Part shown: piece by piece, positions 41,201 through 48,351 of the stretch
Layout: the number at the start of each line of letters is the position of its first letter
Position numbering within the stretch: the stretch's first letter is position 1
Origin: Bog-473 sp963783245
GTDB lineage: Bacteria; Actinomycetota; Acidimicrobiia; Acidimicrobiales; RAAP-2
Assembly: GCA_963783245.1 (NCBI GenBank)
Contig: CAWAMS010000002.1
Location: 1,488,001 to 1,552,000 of the forward strand
Direction of reading: 5' to 3'
Length of the DNA: 64,000 nucleotides
Position numbers and translations under genes: made by a program
Notes under the pieces: generated by a model
Told to the model about the DNA's origin: nothing
Databases searched by the model: none
Seen by the model: only the letters and a program-made list of their open reading frames with translations

Positions 41201-42410
41201 CGTTGATGGTGACCGGCTCACCGCCGACCACCGGGCCCTGGGTCGTGGTCAACGACTCCACCACCGGCGTACCGGGAAGCGGGAAGCTGATGAAGATGGC
41301 GCCGCCTTCGGAGGCGACCCCGGAGAGGCTGGAGACGCCGGACTGCGGGTTGCTCACCGTGGTGGCGGCGTAACCGCTGCCACCGCCTCCACCGGCACCG
41401 GTCTGCCATCCGGCCCCACCGCCACCACCGCCGTAGTACCCGCCCCCGCCTCCACCGGCACCGGTCTGGAGACAGGAGGTGCCGAAGCCGGTGGTCGGAT
41501 CAACAGGAGTCGGGTACCCCCCATCGCCGCCATCCACAGTCCGAACGAAGGGCGAAGGCGCCGGACCTTCCCCGGTTTGGCCGGCGGGACCGTTGTCTCC
41601 GGCCCCGCCAGCTGGGCAGCCGGAGCTGTTGGCACCACCGCTGCCACCACCACTGACGGTGGCTCCACCACCACCCCTACCGCTGGCATCCGTAGCCCCG
41701 CCGCTGGTGACCGGATTGGGATCGCCCGGCTGGCCAGCTGCGCCTCCTCCGGCTCCGCCGCCATTGCCGCCCGGCCCTCCGATACCCTCGTCCCACCCAT
41801 CGCCGGCACCACCACCGCCACCTGCGGCGAGGAGGAGGTTGCCGGAGGAGTCGTAGACGTAGCTGCCTCCGCCACCCCCGCCGCCGCCAGGCGAGGAATT
41901 GCCCCCGTCGGGCCACCCCGATCCGGTCTCGTTACTCGGCTGCCCCGCCTCCTGCCCGTTGGTGCCTGCGACCAGGGTGAGGGTGGCACCGGGTTTCACC
42001 GTGATGGTGCCGCTCTCCTGTCCGCCGTAGGCCGGTTGACCAGGGCCCACGTCGGCCAATCCTCCGAAACCGCCATCGACGACGACGTTCAGCGAGGTTA
42101 TGCCAGCGGGGACGGTGAAGGACTGGGTGGTCATGACCGGGTTGTCGTTGGCGTCGTAGGCGGAGAACGCTGCAGCGCATATCCCATTATTGAGAGAGAC
42201 CGTGCCACCGGTGGCCGGGCAGCTCAGGGCTCCCGCCGTCCCGTCACCCAAGGTCGTCACGAGCGGAACCAGGACGGCGCACATGAGCACCACCGCAGCA
42301 CCCACCAGCCCCCGTTTACCTCTCCCGGTGGGCGATGAACCTGGAAGTGCCAACTTCTCCGCCTCTCCCTCTTCGGCCCCCGCCAGGACCTTCCCCAATC
42401 CGGTTGTCAC
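38295..42410 (-). CDS. Giant exported surface protein with Gly-rich, IPT/TIG and Ig-like domains
   Basis: An intact 1371-residue protein. After a basic N-terminus there is a signal or membrane segment (about 37-62, GLVGAAVVLMCAVLVPLVTT), then a Gly-rich region (about 125-375) with GGGGGGG runs like those in glycine-rich receptor-like proteins. From about 380 come several IPT/TIG domains with GGEPVTINGSGFTGATAVNF motifs, and near the C-terminus three tandem putative-Ig repeats of about 92 residues (GAPYSYTFQATGTPAPTYAL and TTGAVSGTPP). The last domain has no clear anchor. It is probably an extracellular adhesin or matrix protein. A promoter may overlap the CRISPR-like repeats at 42472. Confidence 0.8.
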   Translation of the reverse strand: MTTGLGKVLAGAEEGEAEKLALPGSSPTGRGKRGLVGAAVVLMCAVLVPLVTTLGDGTAGALSCPATGGTVSLNNGICAAAFSAYDANDNPVMTTQSFTVPAGITSLNVVVDGGFGGLADVGPGQPAYGGQESGTITVKPGATLTLVAGTNGQEAGQPSNETGSGWPDGGNSSPGGGGGGGGSYVYDSSGNLLLAAGGGGGAGDGWDEGIGGPGGNGGGAGGGAAGQPGDPNPVTSGGATDASGRGGGGATVSGGGSGGANSSGCPAGGAGDNGPAGQTGEGPAPSPFVRTVDGGDGGYPTPVDPTTGFGTSCLQTGAGGGGGGYYGGGGGGAGWQTGAGGGGGSGYAATTVSNPQSGVSSLSGVASEGGAIFISFPLPGTPVVESLTTTQGPVVGGEPVTINGSGFTGATAVNFVGAGGTTTVTLPTPSTSDTSITVDAPNLSQQMNAAQANTNYTVDVEVVTPGATSLASPPGDSYTAMVPIVTAVNTTVNGSASGPAAGPVKGTETVTLTGQWLNGADSVSLQPTQNISFVSASPVGVSGNGTVASFTAPDATSEYDAYTAGGGTGDLLTDLIVDIPVQNSATSVITSSSVAQGANDKFYLVPVAVTDLSEHSAVVTGGTFVTVTGVDLTGGTVVLAPSGTGGCASGVNTVVTPETGGTATSLSFTAPDMTPTMGKTQANVVCDVEVQVPVPELPGVTLTSAPNPGNPGDTLTYNAPVVAKLSSQTGLVSGGQQITITGVGFTGATQVEWAFTGFATLSPTATPISITDTAITLDVPSAVAEEAVLPTPFPAADVRVQIPDTAGGFITSGVNQPADQYSYVIPGSTPPSCTNLNNCKTATSTGSSPAVATSTDTNGSITVTGSGGAGSVRVGQYGSNPVGTPSFSTGGTFFDAAVGSGSAFTSVTLQDCDLGGGTSLQWWNPVANSGAGAWQLVTPTTGPTNTSPPCLTATLSSTSSPTLAQLSGTVFVAEVPTVTGVAPTFTTDTPPLTATAGASYSYTFIATGTPAPTFALASGAPTFITISSTTGAVSGTVPTGTTSFTYSVTASNGTLPNATAGPFTVVVKGTTNTAPKFTVDSPPLAATVGAPYSYTFQATGTPAPTYALGTGAPSFLTINATTGAVSGTPPTRTTSFAYSVVASNGTLPNATAGPFTVVVKGATNTAPKFTVDSPPLTVPLGVPYTYRFTATGNPTPTYSLRSSLRFLTINAETGAVVGTPPPGTTSFTYTVTASNWVGSHAIAGPFTVYVSGNDSIALKLSGHRIAYNLSGLSSTGLITIDPGPWGTVSSIAGTVTLPGEKGGVATVTVWVKAHRGRYYGTITICDPSAGLSTTTSITGITRLTPGSVRSTEYGNGRYGSYGLTWTLVQRG
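38884..39258. repeat. 276-bp tandem repeat pair encoding Ig-like domains
   Basis: The segment starting AACGGCGGCGAGTCGACGGT at 38884 recurs nearly unchanged at 39160, exactly 276 bp apart. It encodes two of the Ig-like repeats in the giant surface protein. High nucleotide identity suggests recent duplication or gene conversion and could collapse in an assembly. Confidence 0.85.
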
Positions 42411-42471
42411 CGTAGGAACACGCTGCCTGAATGACTAGATGCGAAAGACCCCGATCAGATACATAGGTTTG

Positions 42472-42581
42472 GGATCACCCCCACCTACGTGGGGACCATC
42501 CCCTCGTACGCGGGGACCACCGACCGACTACGACGACCTGGCCAACGCACACGGGATTACCCCGACCGGCACACTGAATCG
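42472..42581. CRISPR. Possible degenerate type I-E CRISPR repeat remnant
   Basis: A 28-bp block at 42472-42499 begins GGATCACCCCC and ends GTGGGGACCAT, which resembles known type I-E repeats of Actinobacteria (GGATCACCCCCGC, variable loop, GCGGGGACCAC). It is followed directly by a 21-bp second block (42500-42520, CCCCTCGTACGCGGGGACCAC) with no spacer. A 33-bp stretch follows, then GGATTACCCCGACC at 42554, which matches the first half of a third repeat. The 33-bp interval is the normal spacer size. There are no cas genes in the window. It could be coincidence. Confidence 0.4.
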
Positions 42582-42857
42582 AGTCCTCGCTCAGGCTCCC
42601 GAGTCGATGCCGGTGCCGTTGAGCCAAGGTGGGAGATCTCCTTTGGAGCGGTGGGCCGCGACAGGACTAGTCACACGCCAAATTCGCCAACTTCCCGACG
42701 GACGGCCTGCCGGCGAGCGCAGCGACCGGACGGGCAACAATTAATCACGGCCGCGACGCAGAGTGACCGTCGGTTTATGACCTCTTTTCCTTGAGGAAGA
42801 ACGCGACACGAGCGCCACGGCGCGCTCCCCACTCCCCCGGTTTTTCCGTACCAAGGG

Positions 42858-43034
42858 TCATTCCGTGGGTAGGGTCTCGAACACTGCGAGACGATATTTC
42901 GAGTCATGGGTTGTGTCGAGGATCTGGATGAGCCGACTGTTTGGTTCGACATCGTTAAGCGAATTCTCCAGGTACGCCGCCTCCTGAAGCCCGGATTCCC
43001 CCAACCGCAAAAGCGCCCTCACCTTGAAGGTCAT
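42858..43034 (-). CDS. Small hypothetical protein
   Basis: A 58-residue protein, MTFKVRALLRLGESGLQEAA at the start, ending LAVFETLPTE. A GGGAGGTGCA run 1-10 bp before the ATG at 43034 is a good ribosome-binding site. No family recognised. It lies in the accessory segment between the giant surface protein and the integrase. Confidence 0.5.
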   Translation of the reverse strand: MTFKVRALLRLGESGLQEAAYLENSLNDVEPNSRLIQILDTTHDSKYRLAVFETLPTE

Positions 43035-43323
43035 TGCACCTCCCATTTGCCGTCGGGCGACGATATAACAACGAACCTGGGTTCGCCACGCTTTAGGTGG
43101 CTCCTCACAGGGCCAGACACGCCACCATCGGTCACCCTTGGGCGAGAACAAGCGGCGCGTCCATCTAGTGGACTCTCGGCAGTGGGTGGCGGCCGCCCGC
43201 TGACGGATAGTTGATGCGCGGTTCGGGGGCAGATTCGGGGGCAAGTCCCGGTGCATTACGGGAGCGATTCAAGCTATGGCTGGCTCAGCTCGTGCTCCCC
43301 GGCCGTACCTGACCACGTAGGGT

Positions 43324-43671
43324 GTGTGCGACACGGTTGAACAAACAGCCGAGGTCCAGCAGGACCTAATTCCCGGGGGGACACGCGTGTCCATTGACGT
43401 CCAGAGTGCCAGGCCGAGTCAACATGATTCGGAATCCCGATTTCTGCACTGTTGGATCTATTACGACTCTGCTGTCCGGGAAGCAGTCGTCTACGAGCAC
43501 GAGCCGCCGGCCAGGATCGGCACCAGGGGGTATGACATCGGCCCAATCGATCTCGATGAGAAGCTCGTGAAAGAGTACGCGGCGGCGAAAGATGTCTGGC
43601 GGGCCGTTCACCTTCGCTTCGTTGCGGCGGTTCAGGATGCTCGAGGCCAAGACACGATCGATTGGGGCTAA
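43324..43671 (+). CDS. Hypothetical protein
   Basis: A 115-residue soluble protein with the motif HDSESRFLHCWIYYDSAVRE and a C-terminal helix-rich end (EYAAAKDVWRAVHLRFVAAV). The start GTG at 43324 is uncertain. No family recognised. Confidence 0.45.
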   Translation: MCDTVEQTAEVQQDLIPGGTRVSIDVQSARPSQHDSESRFLHCWIYYDSAVREAVVYEHEPPARIGTRGYDIGPIDLDEKLVKEYAAAKDVWRAVHLRFVAAVQDARGQDTIDWG

Positions 43672-44006
43672 CCCATCTCGGCTATGGGACCGGGTCGCCT
43701 GGCACTGCCATGCGGCCCATTGGGGCGCGCTATCGACCGATGGTGACTTCAGACGCGAACAAACTCCCGACAAGGAGGTGGACACCATCCGCGTGCGGGG
43801 TTTGTTGCGCTGCCACGACCTCGCGATTCGGCAGTGTCACGACTCACGACCGGCGAAGTTCAAACGTGGATCTCGCAGAACGCGAACAAGCCCCCGCAGC
43901 TAACGGAGGCCTGCTCTAGCACCTGTGATGGGCGCCAACCGTTCAGATGCGCCCGTTCGGGATCGTGATACACCGCAAACTGCTTGGGGCATGGTTCCCT
44001 CTGCGC
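43672..44006. other. 335-bp intergenic stretch
   Basis: No supported gene. An AAGGAGGTGG at 43773 resembles a ribosome-binding site, but the following frames are short and weak. Confidence 0.3.
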
Positions 44007-44240
44007 TTACAGCCCCATCTTCTGCCGCTTGGCGAAGTTCGGCAGGAAGATCCCACAGAGCAGGAGGCAGACGCCCAACGCTCCCCACTGAGCCGCGAAG
44101 AGGGCCACGATGCCACCGAGACCGAAGAAGACTGCCGTCAGGAGGCAGATGGTGCCTGCGAATCCAAGGCCCACTGGCGAGCTCGTGACAGCCCTCGAGC
44201 CGTCCGCGTTCTCTGTGATTCGGTAGCGCCGGGTCTCCAT
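44007..44240 (-). CDS. Small two-helix membrane protein
   Basis: A 77-residue protein, METRRYRITENADGSRAVTS at the start, with two hydrophobic helices (GFAGTICLLTAVFFGLGGIV and a second containing LGVCLLLCGIFLP), ending in a basic NFAKRQKMGL. An in-frame ATG lies 93 bp upstream. Function unknown. Confidence 0.5.
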   Translation of the reverse strand: METRRYRITENADGSRAVTSSPVGLGFAGTICLLTAVFFGLGGIVALFAAQWGALGVCLLLCGIFLPNFAKRQKMGL

Positions 44241-44361
44241 ATCGCGATACGGCCTAGGACTCCTGTTGGTCGGGCGAGACGGAGTAACCGTCACCGTAGG
44301 CCTTCCAGCATTTCGGGGATGGACATTGACCATCCCCGATTCTCGGCGTACGTGCTACCAA

Positions 44362-44793
44362 CTAGGGCTGGACACATCCGCTGCTTGAGATGGTCGACTC
44401 CGCGGTGGCAGTCGACTTCGCACTCACCCAGTTCGTGCCCGTATAGGCCGCTACCTTGAACCAGTAGTTCGCCGCGCTCAATGTCCCGCTGATGTAGCTG
44501 GTCGTGGTCATGCCGCTCGCGATGCTGGTATAGGTGCCGGTCGCCGATGTGGTGGCGTCATAGATTGTGTATGAAGAGGCCTTGGTGACCGCGCTCCATG
44601 AAACCTTGACCGTCTTCGCACTGCTACTGGTGCAGGCGGCGCTCACGCCAGTCGGGGCGGTCGGGGCACCCTGAGCTTGAGCCTCGCCCTTGCCGTCGGA
44701 CTTCAGGGTTATGAGCCAGTTCGACCCCCAAGCCGTTCCTGTGAGGGCGAGGACTGTTGCTAGGACGACAACGACGAGGATGAGCCGACGCAT
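44362..44793 (-). CDS. Exported fibronectin-type-III-like protein
   Basis: A 143-residue protein. The N-terminal helix LILVVVVLATVLALTGTAWG is a signal peptide or anchor. After NWLITLKSDGKGEAQAQ a single FN3-like domain follows (PTAPTGVSAACTSS and KTVKVSWSAVTKASSYTIYD). The segment just after the helix resembles that of the next gene upstream, suggesting a common export or maturation signal. It probably forms an operon with the gene at 44860-45537. Confidence 0.6.
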   Translation of the reverse strand: MRRLILVVVVLATVLALTGTAWGSNWLITLKSDGKGEAQAQGAPTAPTGVSAACTSSSAKTVKVSWSAVTKASSYTIYDATTSATGTYTSIASGMTTTSYISGTLSAANYWFKVAAYTGTNWVSAKSTATAESTISSSGCVQP

Positions 44794-44859
44794 AAGTGAG
44801 CCGGTGTCCTCATCGTTGTCGCCCAATTCATGCACGGCGTTGCACGGCCGGAAGGATGA

Positions 44860-45537
44860 TCAGCTCGTCCAGGCGTCCGTGGCCGGTGTCGTGGTCGATG
44901 CCGCTGACCCACCGGTGGCAGTCACTCCGGTTAACGACGGCATCGAGAAGAACGTATTGGCGCAGGCGGCCGGAGCAGCCGCTGTCATACTGGCGTCGTT
45001 GGTGAGGGTCACGACCAAGGGATTGTTTGCGGCCCCACTGGCCCCCACGGTCAGAGGAGTCGTCAACGTGTGCGAACTCCCGCTCGTGGCGGACGAGTAG
45101 TTCCAGATCACATCACTCGTGGTGGCCGAGCATCCCGTCTGGGCAGTGCTGAGTGCGCTGGTCGTGAAGCCGCCGGCATAGGTCGTGTTAGTGGGCAGCT
45201 GCACGGCCGTAATGGTCACCGGGTACGGGTTGGAGTTGGCTATCGTCACCACCGCGTCACCATTACCCCCCGGATAGAGCAAGTTGCCTGCTGCCGGTGA
45301 AGCGACCGCCGTGATCGTGATATTGGCCACATTCGCCGACTGGCCTTCACCGCTCGAACCGGCATTCAGACCGACGACCCAGTTGGTGACGGCATAGGCG
45401 CCGGCACCGGCGAGGAGTACCCCGAAGGCCATTGAAACCGCCTTCATCTTGAGGGACAGACGGAAGAACCGTCGTCCTGACGCCTTCGCGTGCCGCGGGC
45501 GGGGCTTGCGGTCGGCCGATGAGCGTTTGCGCAACAT
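44860..45537 (-). CDS. Exported TasA/camelysin-like protein
   Basis: A 225-residue protein with a long basic N-terminus (MLRKRSSADRKPRPRHAKAS), one membrane helix (AVSMAFGVLLAGAGAYAVTN) and an extracellular beta-rich part beginning LNAGSSGEGQSANVANITIT. The motif NPYPVTITAVQLPTNTTYAG and Ser/Thr-rich strands resemble SipW-dependent camelysin/TasA-type proteins of actinobacterial accessory regions. No SipW-type signal peptidase lies nearby. It shares the NW..L....GE.Q segment with the FN3-like protein. Confidence 0.6.
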   Translation of the reverse strand: MLRKRSSADRKPRPRHAKASGRRFFRLSLKMKAVSMAFGVLLAGAGAYAVTNWVVGLNAGSSGEGQSANVANITITAVASPAAGNLLYPGGNGDAVVTIANSNPYPVTITAVQLPTNTTYAGGFTTSALSTAQTGCSATTSDVIWNYSSATSGSSHTLTTPLTVGASGAANNPLVVTLTNDASMTAAAPAACANTFFSMPSLTGVTATGGSAASTTTPATDAWTS

Positions 45538-45765
45538 TGAATGAATCCCTCTCGGTTGGTCCCGTCGCCGCTCGTTCGCGCCGATGCGGCGAGAGCAGGC
45601 AGGGACACCGCAACATGTGTAGCGGCGCTACAACTGTGGCGGTCTGATCACTCCGTAGCCTCCACGAACGCCCAACAGCCGCCCAATCAGGTTTCGCCCC
45701 TGAAGTCCTGCCTGCTCAGGGGACCATCCGGCACCCCGAGACAGCGATTTGCTACCTTCCCGCAG

Positions 45766-46146
45766 GTGCAAACCTCCGCCCGCGCCCGACGCAAAGAACT
45801 GATGTCCGCGCTCGAAGAAGTCAGTGCGGCGAGTGTAGACCTTGCAACCCTCCTTTCCAGTCTTGGTGTGGTGACGCACGAGGCCATGGGGCAGGTAGAA
45901 GGTGGGGGCAAAGCGATTGATCTGGCTGCGTCGATGGACCTGGCGAATCGGCGTGAGATTCTGAACAAAGCCGCTGATCGGATGCGCAACAGTCGTCACC
46001 AGGTGCAGCGTGCCTTCTTCCTGTTGGCACTGGCCGAAGGGTCCTCGAGGGCGGAGGTCGCCCGTGTGTGGCGGGTCTCTCGGCAACTCGTCTCACGTAT
46101 GACGGCTGAGGAACCGACAGCGCCCGAAGACAACACAGATCATTAG
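45766..46146 (+). CDS. Helical regulator with C-terminal helix-turn-helix
   Basis: A 126-residue all-helical protein. The C-terminal part, SSRAEVARVWRVSRQLVSRM, is a helix-turn-helix in which the last helix could bind DNA. GTG at 45766 or ATG at 45802 may be the start. It is divergent from the exported-protein pair and probably regulates that promoter region or the integrated element. The family is not recognised. Confidence 0.5.
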   Translation: MQTSARARRKELMSALEEVSAASVDLATLLSSLGVVTHEAMGQVEGGGKAIDLAASMDLANRREILNKAADRMRNSRHQVQRAFFLLALAEGSSRAEVARVWRVSRQLVSRMTAEEPTAPEDNTDH

Positions 46147-46194
46147 AGGGAGCGTTTTACAGACTTCACCCCAGGTTGTATTCCGGTTGTTCAA

Positions 46195-46220
46195 GGCCAC
46201 AGCCTTTCGGCTACGTGGCC
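46195..46220 (+). terminator. Stem-loop downstream of the HTH gene
   Basis: GGCCAC-AGCC-TTTC-GGCT pairs with GTGGCC to form a strong hairpin with a two-base bulge, starting 49 bp after the HTH gene. It lacks a T-tract. Confidence 0.4.
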
Positions 46221-46542
46221 AGCGGAACCAGCGACCACCGCTGTTCCGGATTCACTACTCGTACCCATACATCACTTGAGTCCACCGCCAGAACGGATGG
46301 ATCATGTAATCCTCTGTTTTGACCTGATTGGCAATCAGTACCGCTTTTCCGAGGGACACGTTGAAAAGGTTCCCCATGAAACGAAAGACGACGCGTTGCC
46401 TCCTTGGGCTAAATGGGTGCGGTCCAATAAGTTCTGAGGCGAGAACGGGGCCGGGTCGAAAGGACCCAGGTTGCGGCGGCGGGTTAGGCATAGACCTAAG
46501 CTGAAAGGAACAGGGAACAATGGAGCTAGAACCAGGATTGAG
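46221..46542. other. Gap with a possible 40-residue minus-strand ORF
   Basis: A short minus-strand frame at 46255-46377 encodes MGNLFNVSLGKAVLIANQVK and ends VMYGYE. It has no ribosome-binding site, so I do not call it as a gene. GC content here is clearly lower than in the flanking chromosome. Confidence 0.25.
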
Positions 46543-46869
46543 ATGAAAGAACCAGGAGATGCCACGCCTTGGCGTCTCGTCGGGGACCACGAGGACGGCA
46601 CCCCCTTCACCGTTTATGCCATTCAGGTGTGGCGACCGACGTTTGAGCACATCGACGCATGGCAGGAAACTGGCTGGATACCGAACGACCCTCGTGGTTC
46701 AGAGGACTTGCAACTGGAGAACACAGTGATCTTCTGGACCACAGATTCTGACGTGGCGTTTGAGACAATGCCGGAAGGGGACTGGCTGAAAACTGAGGCG
46801 CACGCAATTGTGCCTGCCGAATCATTAGATATTGAGGGCGGAGCGCGGGCCACGGGCCGAAAGGAATGA
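46543..46869 (+). CDS. Hypothetical protein, translationally coupled
   Basis: A 108-residue soluble protein starting MKEPGDATPWRLVGDHEDGT. The C-terminus reads ESLDIEGGARATGRKE. The TGA overlaps the ATG of the next gene by four bases (ATGA), which supports both as real, coupled genes. No family recognised. It precedes the integrase in the lower-GC segment. Confidence 0.55.
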   Translation: MKEPGDATPWRLVGDHEDGTPFTVYAIQVWRPTFEHIDAWQETGWIPNDPRGSEDLQLENTVIFWTTDSDVAFETMPEGDWLKTEAHAIVPAESLDIEGGARATGRKE

Positions 46870-47120
46870 AAACCCGTGACCGGCGCTCTGCCCCAGTGCC
46901 GACAGGTGAAGAGGCTGTCAGCAACGAAGTGGCGACGCTTAAGGACGGAGGGGAAGATAAGCCCCGCCTAAAGCATCGCCACAAGCGACACATCGAACGG
47001 AGAGAGAGCGTTCGACTTCGGAAGATGGACTGCCCGAAATGTCGCAGTGCCGCGATGGGTGGTTTGAACACCCACCACACGACCAGTTTTAGGAACTGGC
47101 GAAAAACCTTGACTGCTTAG
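46866..47120 (+). CDS. Small basic CxxC protein, coupled to the previous gene and next to the integrase
   Basis: An 84-residue, very basic protein (KPRLKHRHKRHIERRESVRL) with a CPKC pair near residue 56. Its stop lies 18 bp before the integrase TTG and in the same reading frame. It may be a DNA-binding accessory (excisionase-like) protein or an unrelated gene. The four-base overlap with the upstream gene supports translation. Confidence 0.45.
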   Translation: MKTRDRRSAPVPTGEEAVSNEVATLKDGGEDKPRLKHRHKRHIERRESVRLRKMDCPKCRSAAMGGLNTHHTTSFRNWRKTLTA

Positions 47121-47138
47121 GCGCAGGCTCTTGAACCG

Positions 47139-47948
47139 TTGCAGGTGACGAAATGGCGCGAAGCATTGAGGTCAACAAAGACAAGCTGCGGACGTGCTGG
47201 GCTATCGCCACGGTCAATCTCAGCATCGGTCGGTGTGCTGAAGATGGCATACAAGTGGGGAGCATTGACCAGACTCATTCCCCGCGACCCGATCGCGACG
47301 GTGAGTCGCGGCAAGATGGACATGGCGGTCAAGCCCGACAAGGCATGGACCGGCGCCGAGGCGAAGAAGTTCCTGGCGTTTACAGCTAATGACCGGCTGC
47401 ATCCCATCTGGCAGCTGGCCCTTGTTGGCGGTCTGCGTCGCGGCGAGCTGTGTGGGCTCAAGTGGGACGATGTTGACTTCGACAATGGAACGGTGCGGAT
47501 CGCACGAACCCGCGTCACCGTCAACGGGAAGCCACAGGACTCCGAACCCAAGACTGACGGAAGCCGCCGGACTCTGAATCTTGTCGAGTTGATGCCACAT
47601 CTGAAGGCACTCAAGAAGATGCAGAACGAGGACACCCTCAAGGCTTTCGGAGCATATGCAGACGACGGCTACCTCGTTGCCGACGAACTAGGACGACCCT
47701 GTCATCCTGAGACCCTGTCAGGCTGGTTTGAGAATGCAGTGGATGCTTGCGGCGGTCTGCGCAAAATCTCGCTACACGGCTGCCGTCACACCTGCGCGAC
47801 CAACATGCTCAAGACGGGACAGCCGGTCCACGTGGTGTCACGATTCCTTGGTCATTCCAATGTGCAGATCACACTCGACACCTATGCCCACGTTCTGCCG
47901 GGTCAAAGCGAACAAGCAGTGACCGCTCTGGTCGCCGCGTATTCCTGA
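47139..47948 (+). CDS. Tyrosine recombinase/integrase, N-terminus short
   Basis: A 269-residue integrase catalytic and core-binding part. The box I Arg is in GGLRRGELCGLKWDDVDFDN, box II is LHGCRHTCATNMLKTG (HxxR), and LGHSNVQITLDTYAHV holds the His and the nucleophile Tyr. Upstream the core-binding segment LSPRSISASVGVLKMAYKWG is visible but the usual arm-binding N-terminus is absent, and a stop at 47118 precedes the TTG. It may be truncated or derived. It points toward tRNA-Pro, 86 bp away, the typical position for an island integrase. Confidence 0.8.
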   Translation: MQVTKWREALRSTKTSCGRAGLSPRSISASVGVLKMAYKWGALTRLIPRDPIATVSRGKMDMAVKPDKAWTGAEAKKFLAFTANDRLHPIWQLALVGGLRRGELCGLKWDDVDFDNGTVRIARTRVTVNGKPQDSEPKTDGSRRTLNLVELMPHLKALKKMQNEDTLKAFGAYADDGYLVADELGRPCHPETLSGWFENAVDACGGLRKISLHGCRHTCATNMLKTGQPVHVVSRFLGHSNVQITLDTYAHVLPGQSEQAVTALVAAYS

Positions 47949-47955
47949 AGGCGAG

Positions 47956-47977
47956 TGGTGACAAATTGGTGACAAAT
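47956..47977. repeat. Two tandem 11-bp repeats between integrase and tRNA-Pro
   Basis: TGGTGACAAAT occurs twice in direct tandem, and its inverted core GTCACCA lies at 47994-48000. Placed between the integrase stop and the tRNA, these are candidates for recombinase arm-type or core sites. Confidence 0.45.
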
Positions 47978-48034
47978 CGACCCGTGACTGGATGTCACCA
48001 ACTTTTCCACACCCTCTCACCTGCACTTTTAGCG

Positions 48035-48109
48035 TCGGGCTGCCGGGATTTGAACCCGGGACCTCTTGACCCCCAGTCAAGCGCGCTAACCAAGCTGCGC
48101 CACAGCCCG
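48035..48109 (-). tRNA. tRNA-Pro (anticodon GGG)
   Basis: Read on the minus strand: acceptor CGGGCTG pairs with CAGCCCG, the D-arm has GCGCAGCTTGGTTAGCGCG, the anticodon arm CTTGA-CTGGGGG-TCAAG gives GGG at 34-36, and the T-arm GGTTCAAATCC is standard. The discriminator is A and CCA is not encoded. An integrase gene directly abuts the 3' side. Confidence 0.93.
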
Positions 48110-48351
48110 CTTTCCGTCTGGCCTGCTCAGAGCAGGTGAAGAACGGAGAACCACCCTAGCTCAACGGCCGGGGGGTCCAATTGAAACCAAAGTGCAACCC
48201 GGCCTCATTTTTTCGGCGTGCAACCTGGCAAAACGATGCCAGCCAGCTCGTCGACAGGCATGCTCTCGCTGTACCTCACCCATGTGCCGGGACCTTCGTT
48301 TCCACATGTGGTTCCCTTCGTCGTGTTGAGCAGAAGTGGTGGGTCCGAAGC
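48110..48351. other. Intergenic stretch after tRNA-Pro
   Basis: No gene supported. Only short frames are present. Confidence 0.35.

Noticed and set aside
40566..42338. 590-residue plus-strand open frame
   Set aside because: It is antisense to the intact surface-protein gene and is Arg/Gly-rich low-complexity sequence.
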